Shown piece by piece: positions 20,856-28,993 of a stretch of DNA of 64,000 bases; the first letter of the stretch is position 1, and each line of letters begins with the position of its first letter. The notes below the pieces were generated by a model. That model saw only the letters and a program-made list of their open reading frames with translations, ran no database searches and was not told the DNA's origin. The position numbers and the translations under genes are program-made. This DNA is from Pseudomonas silesiensis. GTDB lineage: Bacteria; Pseudomonadota; Gammaproteobacteria; Pseudomonadales; Pseudomonadaceae. The stretch lies in NCBI RefSeq assembly GCF_001661075.1, contig NZ_CP014870.1, positions 3,678,501 to 3,742,500 on the forward strand, read 5' to 3'.

Positions 20856-22199
20856 TCAATGCCATGCTGCGCTTGACCCCTTTTCAAACAGGTTGCAGAT
20901 GGCATCCACGTCCGGCCGACCGGCGGGAAGAATGCTGATGAAACGGTCCGACAGCTCGATCAACCCATCATGACCCAATTGTTCGAGCAATGGCCAAATC
21001 GAGGAAAAATACCTGGAAAAGACCAGGCCGTAACGGCGCTCGATGGCACGGATATCCAGCTCCAGGTCACAGGCCAGCCGCTCCATGACCCGATGCCTGA
21101 TCTGATCCCCCGCCTCAACGCGCCAGCCCCGGGCCGTCGGCAACTGCCCGCTGTCCAGATGCTGCTGGTAAGGTTCGACCTCGTCGGCGTTTTGCGTATA
21201 CAGGTCGTCGAGCTGACTGATGGCGCCCGAACCGAACCCGAGATGATCGCAATAGCCGTGACGGCTGAAACCGTCGCAGGTGCGCCGTAGCCGGCCTCGC
21301 TCCTGGGCGATCGCCAGGTCATCGTCGGGCCGCACGAACTGCCCGAGGCCGATGTAGTGATAGCCCGCGCCAATCAATTGGTCGAAGCAGATCTGGCGCA
21401 TCGCGCCTTTATCCTCCTGGCTGCACAGCGCCCTGCCCCTGGCGCCGGGCATCGGCCGGTAACGTCGAGGTGGCCGGGCATAGTCGAACACCATCAGCCT
21501 GTCCGGCTCCAGCTCGATAATGGTCGCCAGCTTCTGGGCGAAACTGTCCGGGGTCTGCCAGGCATGACCGAACCCCAGGTCGACGTTGATCGAGCGAAAG
21601 CCGAAGGTGCGCGCAGCATCGATCAGTGAATGAATCGGCGCCGGGTTCTGGTAGCAGGCCACCGACATGTCGCTGTCGCTGTCGATATCCGGAACGCCGA
21701 TGCTGACGTGGTTGAAGCCCTGGTCGCGCAACGCGCCCATGGTCGACCAATCGGTATGGTGAAGATCCACCTCGACGCTGTAGTCGCCGCACTCATGTTC
21801 GAGAAAGTTGAACCGGCCGCGCAGATGCCCCATCAGTCGCTGCAGATGAACGATGGTGGGGGTGGCGCCGCCCAGATGAAACTGCTCGACCCGCTGCTCT
21901 GCTCCCAGGTGGCAGCCCACGAGGTCGATTTCCTTCTCCAGGCGCTGAAGATATTGCTCGATACCGCCGTGCTCGCAAGCGATTTCCCGCGGGGAACAGA
22001 ACGCAGGCTTGAGCCTGGACGGCAGCTGCACGTTCAGGGCCAGCGGACGGCGCTTCTGGCGACTGACGCGCAAGGCCCGCAACAGGTCCAGCGAGCCGAT
22101 GCCTGCGTGGAATTTTTGCGTGTCGGCATGGCAGTTGGGGTCGAGTACGCCCTGATCGCACCGGGCGATCTCGCCTGGATCGTGAAAGAAATCGAGCAT
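20856..22199 (-). CDS. HemN-like protein lacking the radical SAM cysteines
   Basis: This 447-aa protein aligns with the neighbouring HemN over its whole length (for example QFHLGGATPT for QLHLGGGTPT, and GFNHVSIGVPDID for GFNRLSFGVQDFD). All four iron-sulphur cysteine positions are replaced: aligned on the shared proline, C65/C69/C72/C74 of HemN become R62/A66/S69/R71. The frame is uninterrupted, so it is not a decayed gene in the usual sense. ATG 22199 has CGGAG upstream; a GTG ten codons earlier is possible. A perfect ANR/DNR box (22258-22271) controls it and probably hemN. It cannot be a normal coproporphyrinogen dehydrogenase; a regulatory, chaperone or haem-binding role is inference. Confidence 0.85.
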   Translation of the reverse strand: MLDFFHDPGEIARCDQGVLDPNCHADTQKFHAGIGSLDLLRALRVSRQKRRPLALNVQLPSRLKPAFCSPREIACEHGGIEQYLQRLEKEIDLVGCHLGAEQRVEQFHLGGATPTIVHLQRLMGHLRGRFNFLEHECGDYSVEVDLHHTDWSTMGALRDQGFNHVSIGVPDIDSDSDMSVACYQNPAPIHSLIDAARTFGFRSINVDLGFGHAWQTPDSFAQKLATIIELEPDRLMVFDYARPPRRYRPMPGARGRALCSQEDKGAMRQICFDQLIGAGYHYIGLGQFVRPDDDLAIAQERGRLRRTCDGFSRHGYCDHLGFGSGAISQLDDLYTQNADEVEPYQQHLDSGQLPTARGWRVEAGDQIRHRVMERLACDLELDIRAIERRYGLVFSRYFSSIWPLLEQLGHDGLIELSDRFISILPAGRPDVDAICNLFEKGSSAAWH

Positions 22200-22257
22200 G
22201 ACGGGGCTCCGTGACGGGCTGCGAATCACAGTGTCCGGGCTTGAGGGTCAATGCTCC

Positions 22258-22271
22258 TTGATTTGCATCAA
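22258..22271 (-). promoter_or_regulatory. ANR/DNR box of the HemN-like/hemN operon
   Basis: TTGATTTGCATCAA has perfect half-sites. The implied start site is near 22223, giving a 24-nt leader before ATG 22199, and TGTGAT lies at the -10 position. Confidence 0.85.
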
Positions 22272-22336
22272 GCGCAAGCGAAGTGGCGGCTCCTACAGGG
22301 GATCGGTGGAGCCCACCGAGTTTGTGCCCTTGGCGA

Positions 22337-22780
22337 TCACCATGTCAGGTAGAACATACCTTTGGCGAGCAGCACGATAACGACCATGTGGCAGAACAGG
22401 CTGGCGTGGATGAAGCGCAAGTAGCGCGCATTCATCCGGCCGCTCCTGAACAGGAACATGGCTGTCAGGAAATGCAGGAGCACGCTGGCGGCGACCGCGA
22501 TTTTCAACGCCAGCAAGGTGCCGAACGATGACGCCAGGGGTGCCGCGAGGGCTGGCAGGTAGCGCAGCCAGACCATGCCCAGCCCCGCGCCGAACAACAC
22601 CAGCAGCACCCACGGCATCAAGCTGCGGGCCCTGCGGCCGATCCCCTGCTCGACCAGCAGCATCACTCTGGCCGGCAGCTGTTTGCGGATGCTTTCCAGA
22701 AACAGCACTTCGAAGAATACCGTGCCGATGAAGATCAGGGCGGCAAACAGATGCAGGGTCAGAATCAGCGGATAGATCAT
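22337..22780 (-). CDS. Small four-helix membrane protein, CopD-like
   Basis: The protein (147 aa, starting MIYPLILTLHLFAA) has four predicted transmembrane helices, with histidines near helices 1 and 4 (LHLFAALIFIGTVFF; HASLFCHMVVIVLLAKGM), resembling the short CopD/DUF2269-type membrane proteins. A longer frame upstream lacks a start with support. An ANR/DNR-type box at 22838-22851 is placed exactly as in the nos and hemN promoters, so the protein is likely made at low oxygen. A role in copper or haem handling is conceivable, but the sequence does not prove it. Confidence 0.7.
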   Translation of the reverse strand: MIYPLILTLHLFAALIFIGTVFFEVLFLESIRKQLPARVMLLVEQGIGRRARSLMPWVLLVLFGAGLGMVWLRYLPALAAPLASSFGTLLALKIAVAASVLLHFLTAMFLFRSGRMNARYLRFIHASLFCHMVVIVLLAKGMFYLTW

Positions 22781-22837
22781 GATGAGCGCCACTGGCGGTG
22801 TGTCTCTGCAGACTACACAGCCGGACGCCCCACCCGG

Positions 22838-22851
22838 TTGACACCGATCAA
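22838..22851 (-). promoter_or_regulatory. ANR/DNR box of the CopD-like gene
   Basis: On the minus strand the site reads TTGATCGGTGTCAA, the same TTGAT-N4-GTCAA form as the nirS box. Its centre predicts a start site near 22803, and TAGTCT (22810-22815, minus strand) fits as the -10. The leader would be 23 nt. Confidence 0.75.
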
Positions 22852-22880
22852 GAAAGCCCCACACCCTGGCGCCGGGCCGA

Positions 22881-23321
22881 TCAGTGCCCGCGAATATAGT
22901 GCTCCAGTTGCCGGATCAAATCGGCCTGCTCAACGATGGCTTCCTTGACCAGGTCACCGATCGACAACAGCCCGATCAGTTCACCGCCCTCCACCACCGG
23001 CAGATGGCGCAGGTGACTGTCGGTCATGACCGCCATGCAACGCTCGATGCTTTGCTGGCTGTCCGCCGTGACCACCGGCGCACTCATGATGGCCCTGACC
23101 GGGGTGCCGACCGACGAGCGTCCCTGCAGCACCACCTTGCGTGCGTAGTCGCGCTCGCTGATCACGCCCACCACCTGCCCGTCTTCAATGACCGGCAGCG
23201 CACCGACGTTCTTTTCGGCCATGATCTTCAGCGCTTCAAGGACCATCACGTCGGGCGCGATGCTATGCACCTGGCGATTTTGCACGACCTTCAGCTTGAG
23301 TAACTGTGCGGCTGTTTTCAT
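22881..23321 (-). CDS. CBS-pair domain protein
   Basis: This 146-aa soluble protein consists of two CBS domains (about residues 18-62 and 80-126), each with the typical GALPVIEDGQVVGVISERD and LRHLPVVEGGELIGLLSIGD endings. Stand-alone CBS pairs bind adenosine nucleotides and act as regulators; the partner is unknown. It lies between nirBD and the anaerobic genes with no ANR/DNR box of its own that I can see. Confidence 0.85.
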   Translation of the reverse strand: MKTAAQLLKLKVVQNRQVHSIAPDVMVLEALKIMAEKNVGALPVIEDGQVVGVISERDYARKVVLQGRSSVGTPVRAIMSAPVVTADSQQSIERCMAVMTDSHLRHLPVVEGGELIGLLSIGDLVKEAIVEQADLIRQLEHYIRGH

Positions 23322-23366
23322 AAGTGCCTCCGATACTGTTGCGCCCTGACCCCAAGGAGCGTGGCA

Positions 23367-23744
23367 TCAAACCACCCCCACCTCCACCACGCCGTCATTC
23401 AAGCGCACCGGCCACACCCGCAGCCGCTGCTGCGGGTATTCCAGGCAACTGCCGTCTTCCAGGCGAAAGTGCTGCTTGTAGATCGGCGAGGCGACGACCA
23501 AGTCACCCTTGATACTGCCGACCAGGCCGCGACCGATGACGTTCGCCCCGGATTGCGGGTCGTGGTTGTCGATGGCGTACAGGGTCTTGCCGTGAACGCT
23601 TGGCAGGTAGAACAGCGCCACTTGTGCGCCGTCGAGCCAGACCACCACGCCGGAGTTGCTGACCAGGTCCCGTTGCTCGCACACCGTTTGCCAGGCCTCG
23701 GGGTTTTCCAGGGAATCGATGCGTTGGGTATTGGACTGGCTCAT
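23367..23744 (-). CDS. nirD: Nitrite reductase (NADH) small subunit, Rieske-like
   Basis: This 125-aa protein is the NirD subunit of the assimilatory siroheme nitrite reductase NirBD, which reduces nitrite to ammonium in the cytoplasm. The fold is that of a Rieske ferredoxin, but as usual in NirD the cluster ligands are not conserved as CxH...CxxH (for example AIDNHDPQSGANVIGRG). Its ATG overlaps the nirB stop by one base. It is unrelated to the heme d1 NirD at 4.9 kb despite the same symbol. Confidence 0.93.
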   Translation of the reverse strand: MSQSNTQRIDSLENPEAWQTVCEQRDLVSNSGVVVWLDGAQVALFYLPSVHGKTLYAIDNHDPQSGANVIGRGLVGSIKGDLVVASPIYKQHFRLEDGSCLEYPQQRLRVWPVRLNDGVVEVGVV

Positions 23745-26305
23745 CAGGCAATCTCCTCGATAACAGGGATAAGGTTGAGTTCGGCGGCCATGATCGGGCG
23801 CCGCTGGCCGCGTTCCTGGACAAAGTGGATGTCCGGGTCCGGGCGTTTATCGTTGACGAAGGTGCGAAAGCGCTTGAGTTTTTCCGGGTCCTTGAGGGCG
23901 TTGGCCCATTCGCATTCGTAGCGATTGACCACCAGTTGCATCTGCGACTCGAGTTCGGCGCCCAGGCCCAGGCTGTCGTTGATGATCACGTCCTTGAGGT
24001 AATCCAGGCCGCCTTCCAGGCTTTCACGCCAGACCGAGGTGCGCTGCAGTTTGTCGGCGGTGCGGATGTAGAACATCAGGAAGCGGTCGATGTAGCGGAT
24101 CAGGGTCGCATCGTCGAGGTCGGTGGCGAACAGCTCGGCGTGGCGCGGACGCATGCCGCCGTTACCGGCGATGTAGAGGTTCCAGCCTTTCTCGGTGGCG
24201 ATCACACCGACGTCTTTGCTTTGTGCCTCGGCGCATTCACGGGTGCAGCCGGAGACGGCGAACTTGAGCTTGTGCGGCGAGCGCAGGCCCTTGTAGCGGT
24301 CCTCGATGGTCAGGGCCATCTGCACGCTGTCCTGTACGCCATAACGGCACCAGGTGCTGCCGACGCAGGACTTCACCGTGCGGGTGGATTTGCCGTAGGC
24401 GTGCCCGGTTTCGAAACCGGCTTCGATCAGCTCGGCCCAGATGTCCGGCAACTCGTGCAACTGCGCACCAAACAGGTCGATGCGCTGGCCGCCGGTGATT
24501 TTGGTGTAGAGGTCGTATTTCTTCGCCACCACGCCGATCGCGATCAGTTTGTCGGCGCTGATTTCGCCACCGGGAATGCGTGGCACCACCGAGTAGGTGC
24601 CGTTCTTCTGCATGTTGGCCATGAAGGTGTCGTTGGTGTCCTGCAACGGCACCAGCGAGGCGTCCATGATCGGCTGGTTCCAGCACGAAGCGAGGATCGA
24701 ACCCACCGCCGGCTTGCACACATCGCACCCGGTGTGGCCACGGCCGTGTTTGGCCAGCAGTTCTTCGAAGGTGATGACCCCTTCTACCCGCACCAGGGCG
24801 TACAGCTCCTGACGGGTGTAGGCGAAGTGTTCGCACAGGCTCTTGTCGACGCTGACGCCACGGGCGATCAGTTCATGCTCGAACACCTGCTTGAGCAGCC
24901 CGGCGCAACCGCCGCAACCGGTGCAGGCCTTGGTCTGCGCCTTGAGCAGGCCGAGGTCGGAGCAGCCACCGTCGATGGCCGAGCAAATGGAACCCTTGGT
25001 CACGTTGTGGCACGAGCACACCGTGGCCGACTCGGGCAACGCGCCCGGACCCAGGGTCGGCGCGCCTTCGGACGACGGCAGAATCAGGCTGGCCGGCTCA
25101 GAAGGCAGCGCAATGGCGTTCTGCATGTATTGCAGCAGGGTGTCGTAGTAGCTGTTGTCGCCGACCAGCACCGCGCCGAGCACGTGTTTGCCGCTGGCAT
25201 CCACCACCAGGCGGCGATAGCTGGCGCTGGTTTCGTCGATGAACTGATAGCTGCGCGCGCCCGGCGTGTTGCCGTGGGCGTCGCCGATGGAGCCGACATC
25301 GACCCCCAGCAGTTTGAGCTTGGTCGACATGTCGGCGCCGGTGAACGGCTCCGCCACCTCATGGCACAACCGCGCCGCGACGCTGCGCGCCATCTGGTAG
25401 CCGGGGGCGACCAGGCCGAACAGGCTGCCGTTCCAGGAGGCGCACTCGCCGATCGCGTAGATGTTCGGGTCGATGCTCAGGCAATGGTCGTCAATCACCA
25501 CGCCACCGCGCGGACCGATCTCCAGCGCGCATTGACGGGCCAGCGCATCTTGCGCACGGATACCGGCGGAGAACACCACCAGGTCGGTTTCGAGGAATTC
25601 GTCGTTGGCAAAATTCATGCGGTAGCGGTAGTCCTGGCCCGCACTGATCGATTGGGTGGCGCGGGACAGGTGCACACCGACGCCCAGCCGTTCGATCTGC
25701 GACTTGAGCGCCAGGCCACCCATCTCGTCCAGCTGCACCGGCATCAAGCGCGGGGCGAACTCCACCACATGGGCTTCCAGGCCCAGGCTTTTCAGGGCGT
25801 TGGCAGCTTCAAGTCCGAGCAGGCCACCGCCGACCACCACGCCGCGGCGGGCATTGGCGGCCGCTGCACGGATCGCGTCGAGGTCTTCAAGGGTGCGGTA
25901 AACCAGGCGCGAGTCGCCCTCGGCGCCTTCGATGGGTGGCACGAAGGGATAGGAGCCCGTCGCCAGCACCAGCTTGTCGTAGGCGACGCAACCTTGCGCG
26001 GTGATCACCTGGCGACGGGCGCGGTCGATTTCCAGCACCGGCACGCCCAGGTGCAGGGTGACGCCCGGGGTCTGGTACAGCGCTGCGTCGGACAACGCCA
26101 GCGACTCGGCATCACGGCCGGTGAAATACTCGGAAAGGTGCACACGGTCGTAGGCGCGCATCGGCTCCTCGCTGAACACGTGCAGCCGATAGTGATCGAG
26201 GGCACCGCGCTCGATCAGCTGTTCGACACAATGATGTCCGACCATGCCATTGCCGATCACGATCAGCGTTTGCAGTTTGTTCAACGCGGCAACATTGGAA
26301 TTCAT
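23744..26305 (-). CDS. nirB: Nitrite reductase (NADH) large subunit
   Basis: NirB (853 aa) combines an N-terminal FAD/NAD(P)H-binding half (VIGNGMVG near residue 16; GGGLLGLEAAN near 152), a BFD-like [2Fe-2S] domain (CSCHNVTKGSIC ... CTGCGGC) and a C-terminal sulphite/nitrite reductase half with the siroheme-4Fe-4S cysteines in CVGSTWC and CTREC. It reduces nitrite to ammonium with NirD. ATG 26305 (MNSNVAALNK) follows a long regulated leader: a sigma-54 promoter, two ANTAR hairpins and a terminator. This fits nitrogen (NtrC) and nitrate/nitrite (NasT) control. Confidence 0.96.
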   Translation of the reverse strand: MNSNVAALNKLQTLIVIGNGMVGHHCVEQLIERGALDHYRLHVFSEEPMRAYDRVHLSEYFTGRDAESLALSDAALYQTPGVTLHLGVPVLEIDRARRQVITAQGCVAYDKLVLATGSYPFVPPIEGAEGDSRLVYRTLEDLDAIRAAAANARRGVVVGGGLLGLEAANALKSLGLEAHVVEFAPRLMPVQLDEMGGLALKSQIERLGVGVHLSRATQSISAGQDYRYRMNFANDEFLETDLVVFSAGIRAQDALARQCALEIGPRGGVVIDDHCLSIDPNIYAIGECASWNGSLFGLVAPGYQMARSVAARLCHEVAEPFTGADMSTKLKLLGVDVGSIGDAHGNTPGARSYQFIDETSASYRRLVVDASGKHVLGAVLVGDNSYYDTLLQYMQNAIALPSEPASLILPSSEGAPTLGPGALPESATVCSCHNVTKGSICSAIDGGCSDLGLLKAQTKACTGCGGCAGLLKQVFEHELIARGVSVDKSLCEHFAYTRQELYALVRVEGVITFEELLAKHGRGHTGCDVCKPAVGSILASCWNQPIMDASLVPLQDTNDTFMANMQKNGTYSVVPRIPGGEISADKLIAIGVVAKKYDLYTKITGGQRIDLFGAQLHELPDIWAELIEAGFETGHAYGKSTRTVKSCVGSTWCRYGVQDSVQMALTIEDRYKGLRSPHKLKFAVSGCTRECAEAQSKDVGVIATEKGWNLYIAGNGGMRPRHAELFATDLDDATLIRYIDRFLMFYIRTADKLQRTSVWRESLEGGLDYLKDVIINDSLGLGAELESQMQLVVNRYECEWANALKDPEKLKRFRTFVNDKRPDPDIHFVQERGQRRPIMAAELNLIPVIEEIA

Positions 26306-26344
26306 AAGTAGTACCCGGCTCACGCCCGTCACGGTTCAAAAATG

Positions 26345-26381
26345 CAAAAAAAAACGCCTGAAACCTTGCGGTTCCAGGCGT
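26345..26381 (-). terminator. Intrinsic terminator in the nirB leader (attenuator)
   Basis: Read on the minus strand, ACGCCTGGAACC (26381-26370) pairs with GGTTTCAGGCGT (26365-26354) around a GCAA loop, with one G-U pair. A run of nine T follows, about 40 bp before the nirB start. The 5' arm overlaps the second ANTAR hairpin, so the two structures exclude each other. Confidence 0.88.
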
Positions 26382-26426
26382 CTTTGCCTGTTCTTTTGCG
26401 GTGTTGAAACCAGACGTCTATGCCTG
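26375..26426 (-). promoter_or_regulatory. Tandem ANTAR-target hairpins (NasT antitermination site)
   Basis: On the minus strand there are two 16-nt stem-loops: CAGGC-ATAGAC-GTCTG (26426-26411) and CAGGC-AAAGAC-GCCTG (26390-26375), separated by 20 nt. Both have six-base loops with A at position 1 and G at position 4, the recognised ANTAR binding pattern. The second stem shares bases with the terminator arm. Binding by an ANTAR protein such as NasT would let RNA polymerase read into nirB. Confidence 0.82.
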
Positions 26427-26514
26427 ATTCACCGATGTTGCCCACGAATCGATCGTCGTTGACCGAGGGGGCTGCCCACTCGACTGTATTCGCGGCGGGC
26501 CTGTCAACGGCTAT

Positions 26515-26530
26515 GCAGCGATTGTGCCAG
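26515..26530 (-). promoter_or_regulatory. Sigma-54 promoter for nirBD
   Basis: On the minus strand, TGGCAC-AATCG-CTGCA fits TGGCAC-N5-TTGCW with one mismatch at the -12 element. It would start transcription near 26504, giving a leader of about 200 nt that contains the ANTAR hairpins. The remaining 26531-26674 segment shows no recognisable gene. Confidence 0.65.
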
Positions 26531-26674
26531 AACCTGTGGACAGCGCTTCAGGCCCGCGTATCCGGCGCTTGGCGATACAAGGGCACACAGATGAACCTTC
26601 GCGGTTTTGCCTTCCCATAGTGCAGCGGGATGGGTCGGGGCTTTATAAAAGTGCACGCCGGCGCACCGGACCGT

Positions 26675-27601
26675 TCAACGGGGAGGATTGAGCAAGGCCT
26701 CGCGCAGCAGTCTGGCGGCCGGCGAGTCGGGCACGCCTTTGCGCGACACCAGCTCATAGGGTTCGCTGCGCGAGGTAATGGGCAACGGTAGCGTGGTAGT
26801 AAAGCCATAGCCGGTGCAGAATTTCGCCACGTCAGTCGACACCAGTGCGACCAGGGTCGGGTTTTCCTGGAGCAGCGACAACGTCGCGAAGGCCGAGGTC
26901 GTCTCCAGCAGGTGCACCGGGAAGCGCAAGTCGGCCTCGTGGAATTCCCGTTCCAGCAGCAGGCGCATGGGCATGTTGGCGCGATAGACCACCCAGCGGT
27001 AATCAACCAGATCCTTCAGGGACAGCTGCCTGGCATAGGCGAACGGATGCTGGGTGCTGGCGATCACCGCCAGGGTTTCCTCGACGAAGGTCGCGCTCTC
27101 ATACAAGTAGGGCGTGGTGCTGACGGTGGTGCGGCAGATCGCCAGGTCCAGCCGCCCGGAATCCAGCTGGCCGAGCAGCGCGGCGCTGGTGTCTTCGACG
27201 ATTTCGATGGACAGCTTCGGGTGATCGGCAATCACCCGGCTGATCGCCGTGGTCAATAAAGGCACGGCGCCCATGATGGTGCCGACCGCCACCCGTCCGC
27301 CCTCGCCGCTCATGATCCCGATGATCTCTTCACGCAGGTGCGCAAGGTCGGTCTGGATCAGCCGCGCATAACGAATCACCGAGCGTCCGGCATCGTTTGG
27401 CTCTAGCCCGCGGTTAGTTCGGGTGAACAGCGAGGTGCCAAAGGTGGTTTCGATTTCCTGCAGCGCCTTGCTGGCACCGGGCTGGGTCAGTGCGACCTGT
27501 TTGGCCGCGCCCAGCAAGGAGCCGTGCTCATCCAGGGCTATCAATAAACGCAGCTGCTTGACGTGCAGCCGGGACATGATCGAGTTCAGTGAGGGCGTCA
27601 T
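26675..27601 (-). CDS. LysR-family transcriptional regulator
   Basis: This 308-aa protein has an N-terminal winged helix-turn-helix (about residues 12-70, LRLLIALDEHGSLLGAAKQ and LTQPGASKALQEIE) and a periplasmic-binding-like effector domain (about 95-300). It is divergent from the alcohol dehydrogenase gene across a 176-bp gap and is the likely regulator of the catabolic cluster at 27.8-40.4 kb. The start could be ATG 27601 or the Met at residue 9 (27577); neither has a clear ribosome binding site. Confidence 0.92.
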   Translation of the reverse strand: MTPSLNSIMSRLHVKQLRLLIALDEHGSLLGAAKQVALTQPGASKALQEIETTFGTSLFTRTNRGLEPNDAGRSVIRYARLIQTDLAHLREEIIGIMSGEGGRVAVGTIMGAVPLLTTAISRVIADHPKLSIEIVEDTSAALLGQLDSGRLDLAICRTTVSTTPYLYESATFVEETLAVIASTQHPFAYARQLSLKDLVDYRWVVYRANMPMRLLLEREFHEADLRFPVHLLETTSAFATLSLLQENPTLVALVSTDVAKFCTGYGFTTTLPLPITSRSEPYELVSRKGVPDSPAARLLREALLNPPR

Positions 27602-27746
27602 CAGGCTTAACTAAAAGTTATAGAGGTATCGAAAGTTGTCAGTATCGGGGCTCGCCACGACGGCCCTATAGTCCACTCCACAACCAGGCAATGCAATGGG
27701 TTTGACCAGAGCGCGACAGCCCTCCTGCCACCCAGCCGATTGCGAC

Positions 27747-27754
27747 AACAACAA
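27747..27754 (+). promoter_or_regulatory. CA motif (Hfq/Crc target) before the alcohol dehydrogenase
   Basis: AACAACAA matches the Pseudomonas CA motif AANAANAA and lies 24 nt upstream of ATG 27778, where Hfq/Crc binding would block translation. The rest of the 27602-27777 gap must hold the divergent LysR-type promoters; no clear operator was identified. Confidence 0.55.
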
Positions 27755-27777
27755 TCCTGTATAACTTGTGGTGAATC

Positions 27778-28917
27778 ATGTCCCTCATCAATTACGTCAC
27801 CAAGATCCAGTTCGGCTACGACAGCCTGCAGCAACTGGCCTCGGAAGCCGAACGCGCCGGCATCACTCGTCCGCTGATCGTCACCGACGTTGGTGTACGC
27901 AATGCCGGTATCGTCGACAAAGTCATCGCCGCCCTGGGCGCCGCACATACCCCCTCGATTTTCGATGCCACCCCGCCCAACCCGAACGAACACGTCGTGC
28001 GCCAAGCCGTGGCGCAATACCACCTCGGCGAGTGCAATGGCATCATCGCCGTCGGCGGCGGTTCTTCCATCGACCTGGCCAAGGGCGTCGCTGTCTGCGC
28101 CACCCATGACGGCCCGCTGCAAAGCTTCGCGGTGATCGAAGGCGGGCTGGATCGCATCACCTCGGCCACCGCCCCTCTGATCGCGATTCCGACCACCGCC
28201 GGCACCGGCAGCGAAGTCGGGCGTGGCGCCATCCTGATCCTCGACGATGGCCGTAAAGTGGGCGTAATCTCACCTTATGTCGTGCCACGCGTGGCCATCT
28301 GCGACCCCGAGCTGACCCTGGGCCTGCCGCCCATGCTCACCGCCGCCACCGGTATGGACGCCATCGCCCATTGCATCGAGACCTTCATGGCGCCGGCCTT
28401 CAACCCCGCGGCGGACGGCATCGCCCTCGATGGCCTGTGGCGCGCCTGGGAACACATCGAGCGCGCCACTACCGAACCGGGTGACCGCGAAGCGCGGATG
28501 AACATGATGAGTGCCTCGATGCAGGGCGCCCTCGCGTTCCAAAAGGGCCTGGGCTGTGTGCACAGCCTGTCCCACGCCTTGGGCGGGATCAACCCGAAGC
28601 TGCATCACGGCACCTTGAACGCGATCTTCCTGCCAGCGGTGGTGGACTTCAACGCCAACGCACCCACGGTTCGCGATGAACGCAAGCTCGAACGCCTGCG
28701 CCACGCCATGGGCCTGGAGGCTGGTGCGAATATCGGAACGGCCATCGAGGACATGACCCGCCGCCTGGGCCTGCCGACCCGCCTGCGTGACATCGGCGTC
28801 GACGAAAGCCTGTTTGCCGGGATCGTCGAAGACGCGTTGCACGATCACAGCCACAAGACCAACCCCCGGGAAGCCTCGTCCGCGGACTACCTGTCGATGC
28901 TCCAGCAGTCACTGTAA
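27778..28917 (+). CDS. Iron-containing alcohol dehydrogenase
   Basis: This 379-aa group III alcohol dehydrogenase has the NAD-binding GGGSSIDLAKG (about residues 96-106), the PTTAGTGSE segment, and the metal ligands in MDAIAHCIETF (Asp, His) and CVHSLSHALGG ... LHHGTLNA (His, His). Such enzymes interconvert short hydroxy compounds and aldehydes. It is the first rightward gene of the catabolic cluster and is followed by an enoyl-CoA hydratase. The ribosome binding site (TGGTGA) is weak and an Hfq/Crc CA motif lies just upstream. Substrate unknown. Confidence 0.93.
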   Translation: MSLINYVTKIQFGYDSLQQLASEAERAGITRPLIVTDVGVRNAGIVDKVIAALGAAHTPSIFDATPPNPNEHVVRQAVAQYHLGECNGIIAVGGGSSIDLAKGVAVCATHDGPLQSFAVIEGGLDRITSATAPLIAIPTTAGTGSEVGRGAILILDDGRKVGVISPYVVPRVAICDPELTLGLPPMLTAATGMDAIAHCIETFMAPAFNPAADGIALDGLWRAWEHIERATTEPGDREARMNMMSASMQGALAFQKGLGCVHSLSHALGGINPKLHHGTLNAIFLPAVVDFNANAPTVRDERKLERLRHAMGLEAGANIGTAIEDMTRRLGLPTRLRDIGVDESLFAGIVEDALHDHSHKTNPREASSADYLSMLQQSL

Positions 28918-28933
28918 ACAGCCGCTATCCCAC

Positions 28934-28950
28934 AACAATAAAACAGGAGG
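28934..28950 (+). promoter_or_regulatory. CA motif next to a strong ribosome binding site
   Basis: AACAATAA (28934-28941) fits AANAANAA and abuts the perfect Shine-Dalgarno AGGAGG (28945-28950) of the enoyl-CoA hydratase gene, the usual arrangement for Crc/Hfq repression. Confidence 0.55.
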
Positions 28951-28993
28951 CAGCCGCATCGTCGAACCGAGATTCGACGCCAGCGGCACCATC

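Noticed and set aside
20858..20905. N-terminal extension of HemN into the HemN-like gene
   Set aside because: The extra residues have no homology, and the canonical HemN start MKPAFDFNRA lies at 20833.
23367..23744. Second copy of heme d1 gene nirD
   Set aside because: The protein is the Rieske-like small subunit of NADH nitrite reductase; only the symbol is shared.
23825..26311. An 828-codon open frame opposite nirB
   Set aside because: It is the shadow of nirB; the composition is rich in His, Arg, Gln and Ala, as expected for reverse-complement G+C-rich coding sequence.
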